From contig CM043965.1 of the NCBI GenBank assembly GCA_014529385.2, forward strand, positions 67,143,690-67,207,689: DNA of 64,000 nucleotides, given 5' to 3'. The notes beneath the pieces were generated by a model. It had not been told where the DNA came from and made no database searches. It saw only the letters and a list, made by a program, of their open reading frames with translations. Of the stretch, positions 30,372 to 40,475 are shown in pieces. The DNA is from Adiantum capillus-veneris. Lineage: Eukaryota > Streptophyta > Polypodiopsida > Polypodiales > Pteridaceae. Within the stretch, counting starts at the first letter, position 1. The number at the start of each line of letters is the position of its first letter. Made by a program: the position numbers and the translations under genes.

Positions 30372-33300
30372 TTAACTCTTGCTTGGCAGTTTGTAGTTTA
30401 GTGTCCTTTGTCAATTGTCTATACAAATTGAGTGAAAGTAGGTTAGCTTGAGCTCCTGAATCCAATAGTGCTCTGGCTTTGATTTGGTTGGTTCCTACTT
30501 TGCATTCAATGATGGGTTCTTCTTTGTCATTCCCCATTTCTGTTATACTAACTGCGTTTATTCGTATTGCTCCTTCATTGCGCTGTTTCTGACGCAGTAG
30601 TCTTCTTTTCTCCATTCTTTCCTTCGCCTCGGCTTGCGCTTCCTCCTCAATCTTTTTCTTTTTCTGGACACGCAACTTTTCTTGATGTATTTTGAGAAGC
30701 ATGTCTTGGGTTAGCGGCAAAAGATACTTTTTCACTCTGCATCCACTAATCCAATTGGGCATTTCTTCTCCGTCTAATGTAGCAAGCTTGACGGCTCCAC
30801 TTGGTGATAGATCTTTAATCACCAGAGGACCCATCCCTCGCTTTTTAAGCTTCTTAGCATGTTGTTTCAGAGTGTAAACTAGGACATAGTCCCCAACTTT
30901 AAACTCTTTAGTCCGCACATGCTTATCAAAAAATTCCTTTTGTCGCCTTTTTTGAGCGTAGATGGAAGCTACTGCTTTTAGGCGAAGCTCATCTAGCTTT
31001 TCCAGGTCATCTATTCTATCAGAGAGCTCGTGCCCTGTCCACTCTAGATCCTTAGCCACCCTTAAGGTTGAAATCAAGAATTCTATTGGTAAGATTGCAT
31101 TTAGCCCAAAAACCATGTTATATGGGGTCGTTCCTATGGATGTTTTATATGCTACCCTATATGCCCATAATGTTGAATGCAACTTCAGGTCCCAATCAGT
31201 TCTCGACTCAGATACAATCTTAGTAAGGACCGTGCATATGGTTTTGTTTGTTGCTTCAGCTTGTCCGTTTGCTTGTGGATGATACGGGGCTGATTTCCTA
31301 TGGATTACCATGAATTCATCTAGAAGGATCTCTATCACTTCATTTATGAAATGTGTGCCTCGATCACTCACAATTTCTATTGGCAATCCATATCGTACAA
31401 AGACGTATTCATATAGAAATTGTGCCGTGGTCCTGGCATCTGCTTTTTGAGTTGCCTTTGCTTCGACCCACTTTGTTAGATAGTCTGTAGCCACAATGAT
31501 GTATTGTGCATGAGTCTTATATGCAGGAGGTGAAATGGGTCCGACGTAATCAATCCCCCATTTTGCAAAAGCTCTTGCCCCCATCATTGGTCTAAGCGGC
31601 ATATCATCTCTTTTAAGTGGTGCTTTGGTCCGCTGACAGTCATCACATCGTTTAACGTATTCCTCAGCGTCCATATGTAATGTTGGCCACCATATTCCTG
31701 CGGCTAAGACAAGTTTTGCTGTCTTATCACCTGAGAAATGGCCTCCACCTACTCCTCCATGAGCTTGCTCTAGGATTATCACATACTCAGACTCTGATGC
31801 GCAAATCCTAAGCTGGTTGTCTTTACCTCTCTTATAGAGTTGATCTCCTATTAAAGCGTAATCTCTAGCTTCTGTCTCTACAGATTTCTGACGAGCTTTT
31901 GACGTTCCTTCTGGGAAAGTTCTATTTGTGAGATATTCAACAATATACTGACTCCATTCTGGAGCGATCATTATCTGATATAATGTCGAATACTCGGCTG
32001 GAGGTTTTGATGAACATACAATACATACAGTGACATATTCATGTACGCTTTCTTTCATTCCTGGCCAATAGACTCCCAATTGTAACAAATTCCTATATGT
32101 GTTCCTTCTTGAACAATGAAATGCACATTCCTGAACATGTGCTTCGCGCAGATATATACTATATTCCTCAGGATTGATGCATAGTCGTAAAACATGATCA
32201 TTTCCCAATTGATACAACCTTCCTGCAATCAATTGAAGATTCTTGGATTGCTGAATAGCAATATGTTTCAGGTTGTATTCTCTTCTATCGAAGTCTCCTC
32301 CATAGGTTAATAGGTTAACGACATTTTGAGACCACTTAGGTATCATTTCTATGTTGAACAAGTACGCGTCTGGCATGTCGTCATCTACTCCTATAGGGTC
32401 TTCTCCATTCGTCAATCGCGAAAGATGATCCGCTCTAAGATGTGTTTTTCCTTTCTTTACTACTACCGTGAAGTCGAATTCCAGTAAGATAATGAACCAT
32501 CTCACTATTCTCCCGGTATTGCATGGTTTATTCACTAGGTAGAGCAAGGCTTGGTGATCCGTAAAAAACACAAACTTGTTGGCTAGAAGATAATGCCGAA
32601 ATTTCTTCACAGCATATATCATCCCTAATCCTTCTCGCTCTGTTGTGGTGTAATTCTTCTCTGCATTGTTGAGCTGTCGACTGGCGTAACAGATAGGAAA
32701 ATCCATGTTTCCTTCTTCTGGCTGAGCCAGAATGCATCCTATTGCATATGCAGAAGCATCTATATGCACATGGAATATCTTCTCCCAATCTGGTGATTTC
32801 AAGACTGGAGCAGTAATGAGTGCCTCTTTCAATTTCTTGAACGATTCCTCACACTCCTCTGTCCATTCAAAGTTCACTATTAGCCTGTAAAGTGGTTGGC
32901 CTATTATAGCGTACATGTAAATGAATCGTCTATAATATCCACAATGTCCCATAAAGCTCTGTACTTGTTTCGCATTGGTTGGTCTAGGCATATCCACTAT
33001 AACCTTTATCTTCTCTAAATCCGTGGATATTCCGTTTTGTGAGACAATATGTCCCAGAATTCTGCCCTGTCGGACCATAAACACACATTTCTCAGGATTG
33101 AGACAAATGCGATATGTCCTACATTTCTCAAATACTTTTCTTAGGTGTTCTAGATGCTCATCTCTCAAAAGAGAATGTACACATAAGTCATCCATGTAGA
33201 TTTCTAGAAACAGCCTTAAGTATTCTTTGAAAGCATGCGTCATCAGTCTCTGGAAGGTTGCGGGAGCATTGGTTAGACCAAAAGGCATAACCCGATAAGC

Positions 33301-36300
33301 ATAAATTCCCCACTCCGTTGCAAAAGCTGTTTTATGTTGATCTTCCAGTGCTATGGCTAGCTGGTTATACCCTGAAAAACCATCAAGAAAGGAGTATGCT
33401 GTTTTCCCTGATACACGCTCTAGAACATGATCAGTTATCAGCAGGGGATAATTGTCCCTGATTGTTGCAGCATTCACTTTCTTTAAGTTGACACACACTC
33501 GGAGTTTTCCGTTCTTCTTAGGTACTACCACAATCGGAGATACCCAATCAGTGTGTTCAATCTCGTATATGAATTCAGCTTCCATTAGCTTATCTATCTC
33601 TTCCTTGATTCGCTTAGCAAAAGTATCATTATATGTGTATGGTCTCTGTCTGCTAGGCTTTGCGTCTTGTTTCAGTGGGATTGAGTGTTGGCATATCGAT
33701 GGGTCAACTCCCTTTAAGTCCTTATAAGACCATGCAAACACATCTCTGTACTCTCTGAGAAGACTCAAAAGTCTCTCTTCCTCGCCTGGAGACAAATCTG
33801 TGGCTATGTACACCGGTCTAGGTGGCTCACCTGGAGCTGCTAAATCAACTTTTTTTGCATCCTCCGGTCCGTCATAAGATTCGTTCTCCTTTCTCTCTCG
33901 AATAGGTTGGGTTAATACCACCTTCCTATCCTCAATTGTGAATTTCCTGTAGTGAGAGGGAACATCCATGTTTTCCTTGATTTCGGCGTTTTCGTCCTCT
34001 CCACTCTCGATTTCTGTCGTCCAAACTTCCTTCAAAGTTTTCTTGAGCTCTCTGTACTCGTTTCTACGTTCTAGCTTGGACTCCGTGTGTTCTCTGTTGC
34101 GCTTGTTCTTTTCTGATTTTTCTGTTTCAGTTTTCGTTCCATTCTTTTGAACTTGATTTCTTGAGCCTCTTTTGTCTTTTCGTAAGCTCTTTTGATCACT
34201 GCCTCTCATTCTTCCAGAAATCTTATCCTTAACACAATCTTCAGCCTTTACTAGCATTAGGAATTGATTTTTTCCTCTTATTCTAGGCATCGGATTGGTT
34301 CTAACCCCTTTTGTTTTTCTCTTTGCTCTATAGTGTTTCTGGCGTTGTTTAGTTTGGTTCGGAAAATCATAAAATCGGACATCCGTCATAGTTTCTTCGT
34401 TTTCGCTTGAATTGTCCGTTGACTCGTTGTCTGCTTCATTTCCCCACTCAGGATGATCGGGAAGGTCGTGAAATACCTCCTCTTCATCTTCCTTTTCCAG
34501 TGTATCGTTCTTTTCCGTTTCTTTTTCGAGCACAGTTCTCAACATGAAATACGGAACCACGTCGTACCCGTCCTTGTCGCAAAATTTTGTTGTGGGACCA
34601 TCTGGAATTGCACAAACATCTAGGGTTGCTAGAATGTGTGTCCATTCTAATGGTTCAAACGTGTCCTCTGGAAAGGGTTCTCTTACATAAGTTTCGTCTT
34701 CGATAGCCCTTTCTAAAACACATTCTTCTCGTTTCAGACTTCCACATTTCGAAGCTCCACACATCCATAACTCCTTGGGTTTACCTAACCAAGCTGGAAA
34801 TTCGGATCCCGCCAAAGTAGCTGAATCAAATTCCTCTACCGGTGTTCGGTTCACATCTTTGTAGCTATGGTCTTTCAGGTTCACACGTGTAGTGGTTTCC
34901 ATATTTCTCAGGTATATGTGATCGTAGCCCCAATCCTGGACCATTTTCAACTGTCTCATGAATGGTCTTCCCAGTATGATATCATAGTTATTCTCCTTGC
35001 CAAAATCGACAATAGCGAAAGTATGTTCGTATTCAATGCCGCAAGAAGTCACTACAACTTTCTCTAATAACCCCATAGGTTTCTCCATGTGTCCATCTGC
35101 TAATTGGAGTTTCAACCTAGTCTTCCTTATTGCTGGTTTCCCCCATTTTTTCCAGATTTCTTTTGTAGCTATGGCTATCCCCGCTCCGCTGTCTAGTATT
35201 GCCATCGTCTTCACTCCTTGGAATTCAACTGGTAAAGTTGTATTCCCCTCTTCACCTTCGCAATACTCTCCGACCTTGTTTAAGGGTACAGGCTTAGCGT
35301 TCTTTTGTGGCTTGCTCAGCTCCTCAATGCTCTCTTGCAATCTCGATGTTGGATCTTTTATCCCGAATTTCTCCAAGCATTTTCCTACAGTGGTCCACAT
35401 ATGTGGTCTTAGCCTCAAAAGCTCAGCTAGAGTGATAGTGCATGTCACTGGTGTTGACAAAATCTCTATCAATCCTTGCGAGTCCATGACTTTTTCTGAT
35501 GAGATTTTTCGTGAGGGAAGTGCTCTAACCTCGGATTTTGCTTCATACTCTCCCAAGTATGAAGGTAAGGTTTTCAGTGAATGAGGTTTGCTCTCCATTG
35601 TTCTAACAGAGCCCCCATCTCCCCAGTAAGATTGCAGATCCAAGTCCACTTGAGATCCTGCCTCAAATTCCACTATGGGAGGATTCCTGATGTCCTTTTC
35701 CCAATTTGTCTGATTAGCTTGGCAACTTAGCTCGTTTGCAAAGTTTGCCTCTCTCACTTGTTTCCAAAATTCATTGTAATCCTCATCTTTTCCGTAACTC
35801 CTCTGTATGACTGGATGAAAACTCTCTATCTCCTGATCGGTTGTGTTCAATACTATGCGATCATCCTTTTGTGTTGCTTCAGGCTTTTGTGCATTGGGAG
35901 TCTTTTCAGCTACCCGTGAAACGATAGTCTCTTGCTGAATTGGGTTTTCCTTCCCACAATTCATTGTTTCTCTTGGTGGTTCTAATAAAGCTTGTGCAGT
36001 CTCGATCATTCTCTGGCACATTTCAAGTCTCTGCTTTTCCAATTCCGCGTTTGGGTATGTCATCCACCTCTGTTCTTGTGTTTGGTTGTTCTTTAACCTA
36101 GCTTCGTAAGCCCTCATCAGTGCGTCCAATGGTTCATGTACTTTGTCGACTAGCACTGATCCCCCTGAGCTTAAGCTCGTTGTTTCTTTGGTACTCTTTT
36201 GTTTCGTTCTTTCCGGGCTCATCTCTCGTTTCCCGTTTTGACTCTCAAGTTTTTCTAATCTAGCTTTAGTTTGCTTTAGTTCCTCAGCTAGAATAGCGTC

Positions 36301-39045
36301 TTCACGTTCTTTTCTCAACTTCATGCGTGCTTTTCTAGCTTTCCATGTGTTTTTCTGACTCCGCGGTCCTTGACTAACCACTTCAGTCGCTAACTTTCCA
36401 TTCTCAGGTTCTCTAGTGGTTTTCTTAGCTTGAGCTCTAGTAACAACTTGCGTTGGTATCAGAGTTTCATTTTCAGACCCACTGCTGGTAGGAATAGTTT
36501 CTAGCATATTCAATGTCGTCTTTTGCACTTTGTTTGGATTCTTTAAGCAATCCTCAATGAAGTGAGTAACCCCACACTCAGTGCAATAAGCGTTAATTCT
36601 AATGATTTCTGTATGTGGGCAAACATTCATCAGATGGTCACCTCCACACTTGTAACAGGGTCCTAGTGCTGGTCTTGGTCCCGCTTGATTCGTCCTTTGT
36701 GGATATGATGGTCTTTGTCCTGTTAACCCTCCATGAGCTATGAACATCAAGGTTCTTGCGTCCAAATTGTATCTCTCTTCATCAGAAGCACTTGTAACTG
36801 TTGGTGTTCCAACATTCCCCATCATGCCCCATGGTTCTGGTTGTTTTGGTTCTTCTGGTGGGTAATACACTGTCGGAGACATATGTGCACCCGATTCTTC
36901 ATAATAGGCTTGAACAGGCACTAGGGCGTGTTCTTCCTGACTCTCTAAGGTTGGTGCATATCTAATGCCCACTGGTCTTGCTCCTGGTAAAGGTGGTTGT
37001 TGTCCCAATACCGGTTGCGGTCTTTCTATCCCCATAGGTCCTGGTACATTTCCCGTTGGGTATCGAGGTACTGGATGTACTTGAGGTGGTGCTAATTGAG
37101 CAGGAGGTGCATACTGGCGCTCCCTTACATACCCTTTGTTGTAATAGCACTCCTCTGTTGGATGATTTGTCCATTTTTGTTCAATAGCACACCATTTCAG
37201 TGTTTTTGGCAATGGTTTTTGATATGGTGCCATCCTTTTTAGAGCATCTTCTATCATTTGCTCTACATTTGGCATGGTTGTTGTTTGAACATTCTTTTTA
37301 GTGGTAGTCTCGCTCGCTACGGAGGAGGAGCTACTGGATGCAAAATCTGTATCCGCTGACACCTCTCCATAAACCGTACAGTTATCCACTAAGTACAATG
37401 CCTCTCTTGTTACTTGCTCGAAACTTGTACAAGCTTTCAAGTGCAAGTCTTTCTTGAGAGTGTCGTTCCTCAGTCCCTCCATAAAGAGAACAGATAGTCT
37501 ATCATCTTGTGGTCGTTCACGTACTGGACATCTCTCAATGTATTGTTTGAAGCGAAGTGAAGCTTCCTTCACTTTTTCGTGTTCTCTCTGTTTAAAAGCA
37601 TATATTTGTGAGACCGTATTGTGCTTAATCCCTCGTTTTGAGAATTCCTCCGCAAACTCTCTTAGCAAATGGTCAATGTCATGGAATCCCCCTATGTTCA
37701 TTGGTTGAAACCATGTCAATGCAGTACCTTCTAGAGTAAGACCAAATCCCTCGTATTGTGTATGGAAATCTGTTATCTGCTCAGCTCTTAAGACTTGCTT
37801 AAAGAGTGACACATGTGCATACGGATCTCCTGAACCACCATACTTCTTTGGCATACACTTGGCTACTTGAGATGGTCTCATACGTCTATGATCTGCTACC
37901 AATCTCATTGCTCCTGTGTCCCGGCTAAAGCTTTCTCTAGCACCATGGACTTCATGGGTTACCCTTGTCGGTTCCTCTGCCCTGAATCTACTACTGGGAG
38001 GTAAATGTGATGGTTCCGCTTCAAACCTTGGACCTGGAGTGGTATAGGTGGGGATTGGAACTGCACTACCTCGATTCGTCTCCATTGACTCTCTGGAATG
38101 TAATGATCCCATTGGTCCGAGCTTCGAGTCCCAAGGTTGACTGAAAGAGTCAGCAACCTGCGTTCTTTGTCCTCCTGTTGTCATTGAGTTTTGCACTCCA
38201 GTTGTTGGTGCTGGTCTATGTGAGCTAGAAGTAACATAATACTGATGTAGAGGTCCCCCAAAGTATGTATATCCTTCTAATTCTCTCTTGCCCATTGTTG
38301 AGTACTGCCTCCCATACTTGTCGTAAGCGGCAATTTTCACTTCTGATCCCTCTGTGTAGGTAAAGACATAGAGTCTTTTTTTGTCTGTCAACTCTCCGGT
38401 GTAGGGTTCTTCACATCTATAATAGAGATCTTGCTCCCCATTATTATATTTGTATAGCCCCACATAGATGTTATCAGTGTTGATCCTTGTAGTTTCATTC
38501 TCTCTTCTTAACCTCGCATTAGGGAAGTTCATTATTGGTGCTTTCTCCTCGATTTCTTCATCTATTTTGGCTTTGGTGCCCATCAATCCCCACTTGTCCA
38601 CAATGTTAGGGTTTAGGACTACCAAATACATGGTACCCTCGTCATCTAGATATCTATCTCCGCTATAGTTCACAGGCACTAAGTCCTTGAACTCACTAGG
38701 TCTTTCTTCTATCTTTACACAATAGCGGTCCATTCCATCTTTGTAGATCTTTGCACCTTGCTCATTGTCGTACTGGTATTTTATGAACAATAGCTTCATG
38801 GTGGCGGAAGGGTTTGATGATCCTGCTGCCATATTTTCTCTGTTGTTCAGGTTCAAGTGTTCCAAGTTTTCGGTGAAAATCTCGTAAGATCTCTCCGAAG
38901 AAGTATCAGAAACACTTCCTTCAAAGATCGGCTCTAATGGTTGCACCCAACTTTGGTTTACGCTTCCCTCGGTTGATATGACACTTGCTGGTTCCCCTTG
39001 TTCTGGTTGATTATTCCGGAGATTCCTGCCCGATCTCAAATTCAT
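30358..39045 (-). CDS. Gyp2 gag-pol polyprotein, 2895 residues, two H2C2 domains
   Basis: Uninterrupted from ATG 39045; a TTG 39 bases earlier is in frame, but the ATG matches the palindrome distances of ORF3. Order, with approximate residues: unusual N-terminal region 1-390; Gag domain 393-555; two knuckles of spacing C-x2-C-x3-H-x4-C near 796 and 820; protease 1 with ILDSGAG near 1280; RT 1770-2015 with YMDDL near 1950; RNase H 2092-2218 (HIDASAYAIG); integrase zinc domain twice (2233-2347 and 2358-2473), both keeping H-x6-H and C-x2-C; integrase core 2495-2652 with Asp in IDYVGP, Asp in VSDRGTHF and Glu in GQAEATN; integrase C-terminal domain to 2775; then a second retropepsin start, ALLDSGAQANLLS, near 2860. 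Order RT-RNase H-integrase marks Ty3/gypsy. All catalytic residues looked for are present. Confidence 0.92.
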   Translation of the reverse strand: MNLRSGRNLRNNQPEQGEPASVISTEGSVNQSWVQPLEPIFEGSVSDTSSERSYEIFTENLEHLNLNNRENMAAGSSNPSATMKLLFIKYQYDNEQGAKIYKDGMDRYCVKIEERPSEFKDLVPVNYSGDRYLDDEGTMYLVVLNPNIVDKWGLMGTKAKIDEEIEEKAPIMNFPNARLRRENETTRINTDNIYVGLYKYNNGEQDLYYRCEEPYTGELTDKKRLYVFTYTEGSEVKIAAYDKYGRQYSTMGKRELEGYTYFGGPLHQYYVTSSSHRPAPTTGVQNSMTTGGQRTQVADSFSQPWDSKLGPMGSLHSRESMETNRGSAVPIPTYTTPGPRFEAEPSHLPPSSRFRAEEPTRVTHEVHGARESFSRDTGAMRLVADHRRMRPSQVAKCMPKKYGGSGDPYAHVSLFKQVLRAEQITDFHTQYEGFGLTLEGTALTWFQPMNIGGFHDIDHLLREFAEEFSKRGIKHNTVSQIYAFKQREHEKVKEASLRFKQYIERCPVRERPQDDRLSVLFMEGLRNDTLKKDLHLKACTSFEQVTREALYLVDNCTVYGEVSADTDFASSSSSSVASETTTKKNVQTTTMPNVEQMIEDALKRMAPYQKPLPKTLKWCAIEQKWTNHPTEECYYNKGYVRERQYAPPAQLAPPQVHPVPRYPTGNVPGPMGIERPQPVLGQQPPLPGARPVGIRYAPTLESQEEHALVPVQAYYEESGAHMSPTVYYPPEEPKQPEPWGMMGNVGTPTVTSASDEERYNLDARTLMFIAHGGLTGQRPSYPQRTNQAGPRPALGPCYKCGGDHLMNVCPHTEIIRINAYCTECGVTHFIEDCLKNPNKVQKTTLNMLETIPTSSGSENETLIPTQVVTRAQAKKTTREPENGKLATEVVSQGPRSQKNTWKARKARMKLRKEREDAILAEELKQTKARLEKLESQNGKREMSPERTKQKSTKETTSLSSGGSVLVDKVHEPLDALMRAYEARLKNNQTQEQRWMTYPNAELEKQRLEMCQRMIETAQALLEPPRETMNCGKENPIQQETIVSRVAEKTPNAQKPEATQKDDRIVLNTTDQEIESFHPVIQRSYGKDEDYNEFWKQVREANFANELSCQANQTNWEKDIRNPPIVEFEAGSQVDLDLQSYWGDGGSVRTMESKPHSLKTLPSYLGEYEAKSEVRALPSRKISSEKVMDSQGLIEILSTPVTCTITLAELLRLRPHMWTTVGKCLEKFGIKDPTSRLQESIEELSKPQKNAKPVPLNKVGEYCEGEEGNTTLPVEFQGVKTMAILDSGAGIAIATKEIWKKWGKPAIRKTRLKLQLADGHMEKPMGLLEKVVVTSCGIEYEHTFAIVDFGKENNYDIILGRPFMRQLKMVQDWGYDHIYLRNMETTTRVNLKDHSYKDVNRTPVEEFDSATLAGSEFPAWLGKPKELWMCGASKCGSLKREECVLERAIEDETYVREPFPEDTFEPLEWTHILATLDVCAIPDGPTTKFCDKDGYDVVPYFMLRTVLEKETEKNDTLEKEDEEEVFHDLPDHPEWGNEADNESTDNSSENEETMTDVRFYDFPNQTKQRQKHYRAKRKTKGVRTNPMPRIRGKNQFLMLVKAEDCVKDKISGRMRGSDQKSLRKDKRGSRNQVQKNGTKTETEKSEKNKRNREHTESKLERRNEYRELKKTLKEVWTTEIESGEDENAEIKENMDVPSHYRKFTIEDRKVVLTQPIRERKENESYDGPEDAKKVDLAAPGEPPRPVYIATDLSPGEEERLLSLLREYRDVFAWSYKDLKGVDPSICQHSIPLKQDAKPSRQRPYTYNDTFAKRIKEEIDKLMEAEFIYEIEHTDWVSPIVVVPKKNGKLRVCVNLKKVNAATIRDNYPLLITDHVLERVSGKTAYSFLDGFSGYNQLAIALEDQHKTAFATEWGIYAYRVMPFGLTNAPATFQRLMTHAFKEYLRLFLEIYMDDLCVHSLLRDEHLEHLRKVFEKCRTYRICLNPEKCVFMVRQGRILGHIVSQNGISTDLEKIKVIVDMPRPTNAKQVQSFMGHCGYYRRFIYMYAIIGQPLYRLIVNFEWTEECEESFKKLKEALITAPVLKSPDWEKIFHVHIDASAYAIGCILAQPEEGNMDFPICYASRQLNNAEKNYTTTEREGLGMIYAVKKFRHYLLANKFVFFTDHQALLYLVNKPCNTGRIVRWFIILLEFDFTVVVKKGKTHLRADHLSRLTNGEDPIGVDDDMPDAYLFNIEMIPKWSQNVVNLLTYGGDFDRREYNLKHIAIQQSKNLQLIAGRLYQLGNDHVLRLCINPEEYSIYLREAHVQECAFHCSRRNTYRNLLQLGVYWPGMKESVHEYVTVCIVCSSKPPAEYSTLYQIMIAPEWSQYIVEYLTNRTFPEGTSKARQKSVETEARDYALIGDQLYKRGKDNQLRICASESEYVIILEQAHGGVGGGHFSGDKTAKLVLAAGIWWPTLHMDAEEYVKRCDDCQRTKAPLKRDDMPLRPMMGARAFAKWGIDYVGPISPPAYKTHAQYIIVATDYLTKWVEAKATQKADARTTAQFLYEYVFVRYGLPIEIVSDRGTHFINEVIEILLDEFMVIHRKSAPYHPQANGQAEATNKTICTVLTKIVSESRTDWDLKLHSTLWAYRVAYKTSIGTTPYNMVFGLNAILPIEFLISTLRVAKDLEWTGHELSDRIDDLEKLDELRLKAVASIYAQKRRQKEFFDKHVRTKEFKVGDYVLVYTLKQHAKKLKKRGMGPLVIKDLSPSGAVKLATLDGEEMPNWISGCRVKKYLLPLTQDMLLKIHQEKLRVQKKKKIEEEAQAEAKERMEKRRLLRQKQRNEGAIRINAVSITEMGNDKEEPIIECKVGTNQIKARALLDSGAQANLLSLNLYRQLTKDTKLQTAKQELTKLL

Positions 39046-39214
39046 CAATTCCCCTAAAGGACTGTAACTTTTCCGTCTCGGCAATTTGTTTTCCCCAAGT
39101 TTTTGTGGTCAGAATTGATCCAAACTGATTGATACTTGGTCAACTGTTTAATCTTGTCAGTTGGACAACTTCTGTTTCATCAAGTGAGAATTTTGTTACT
39201 GTTATGCTGAAAAA

Positions 39215-39236
39215 GACATTGTACGCGTATGATGTC
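39215..39236. repeat. Gyp2 palindrome P6 (two changes)
   Basis: Left half reads GACATTGTACG; right half intact. 170 bases upstream of gag-pol. Confidence 0.92.
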
Positions 39237-39498
39237 TTTTTTTATAGATTTTGACTATTTTGGTTTTGCTCACTCTCAGTGGCCCCCTTATGCTCTGTTC
39301 ACTCACAAAATTCAGTTTGAACTCTGTTTGAGCAAGTTATGGCTAATTTAAGCTTTTCTTGACAATTTTCCGCTTTTGACTTGTTTTTTGGGTCAATTGT
39401 GATCCAAATGGGATGAAACTTGAAATATAGCCTCTAGATAGCTATTACAATGGATCTATGTTGGCAAAGTATCAAAATATGTCCAAAATTAGGTCAAA

Positions 39499-39520
39499 GA
39501 CATCATACGCGTATGATGTC
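39499..39520. repeat. Gyp2 palindrome P7
   Basis: Perfect copy, 284 bases from P6; right flank GTTTCATCAATTT resembles the flank of P3. Confidence 0.97.
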
Positions 39521-39623
39521 TGTTTCATCAATTTGGGTCCAAACTTTATATTTATGCTTTCTACAGTGTTTGTAACAATCTTGTCAGGTCAGATTTCAAA
39601 AATAAGCAGTGGAAGTGCAAAAA

Positions 39624-39645
39624 GACATTATACGCGTATGATGTC
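39624..39645. repeat. Gyp2 palindrome P8 (one change)
   Basis: Single C-to-T in the left half (GACATTATACG). 125 bases from P7. Its right flank (AGATTTTGACTATTTTTGG) matches that of P6. Confidence 0.94.
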
Positions 39646-39912
39646 TTTTTTCCCAGATTTTGACTATTTTTGGTTTTAAGCCTTCTCCAATGTTTATAAT
39701 TGAGTTTCAGGTGTTTTTGTCAGGTTTGAATGTAAAAACAAGATCTGAATCCAAAATTTCTTGTTCTTTGCGTTTCTTGGACTCCGACTTGTCTTTTTTG
39801 GGTTTCTTTGAGTGTTAATGCCCTTGTTTTAAGTTGATCTTAGGGTAAAACCCCCCTTCTAAACACTCTGGCAATGTCAAATTTTCAATTTTAGGCTCTG
39901 TTTCGGTCCTAA

Positions 39913-39934
39913 GACATCATACGCGTATGATGTC
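39913..39934. repeat. Gyp2 palindrome P9
   Basis: Perfect copy, 289 bases from P8. Confidence 0.97.
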
Positions 39935-40455
39935 TAAAGTTGCAGATTTCCAGTTTTTCAGCACAGAACTCTTCCAATAGCTCTTTTAAGTGCTCAGCAA
40001 CAATCAGTTACACAGAAAATTTTTCTGAACTTTGTTTATTGCATATTTCACTACCAAAGCGACTTTTTCAGTGATCTAACATACAATCAAACACATCAAG
40101 CAAATAGAACACCAATTGATAGCTCTAGATCAGGATCAAATCAGGCCCTACCTAGGCTACTTCTAATCATAAAATGGATTTTTTGCAATTGAAAATATAA
40201 AGAGATTTACTACCACACAAGGAGTAGCAAATGCTTTTTATGTCAACAACCACTTAAACACCATCAAAAACAATCTAATCTAAGCTAAACTAAAAATACT
40301 GTCAACACGGAAGACCCAGGAATACCCCACTTCTTAGTATCTCTCGAGACCTTCGGAGTCCACCACTCCTAGATCTTTTCTAACTAAAGTATACAAAGTA
40401 GTTTATACGACTCACCTCGTAGGATTAGTCTAAGGTCACCTACTTAGGGCTCTCG

Positions 40456-40473
40456 TCCCCGGCAACGGCGCCA
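40456..40473 (-). other. Gyp2 primer-binding site (tRNA-Asp type)
   Basis: The minus strand reads TGGCGCCGTTGCCGGGGA, complementary to the 3' end of plant tRNA-Asp. It lies two bases inside the 5' LTR. A second copy lies at 22320-22337 in the mini-internal. Confidence 0.88.
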
Positions 40474-40475
40474 AA

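Larger units (their letters stand above)
39046..40455 (-). promoter_or_regulatory. Gyp2 leader with four palindromes
   Basis: Noncoding between the primer site and gag-pol. Palindromes lie 170, 454, 579 and 868 bases before the ATG, mirroring ORF3. AGTTACAG (complement 39062-39069) may be a splice acceptor. The part right of 39940 shows no palindrome. Confidence 0.6.

Noticed and set aside
40456-40473. tRNA-Asp gene or fragment
   Set aside because: Only the 18-nt 3'-end complement is present beside an LTR, which is a primer-binding site; no cloverleaf flanks it. The same applies to the Met-type sites.
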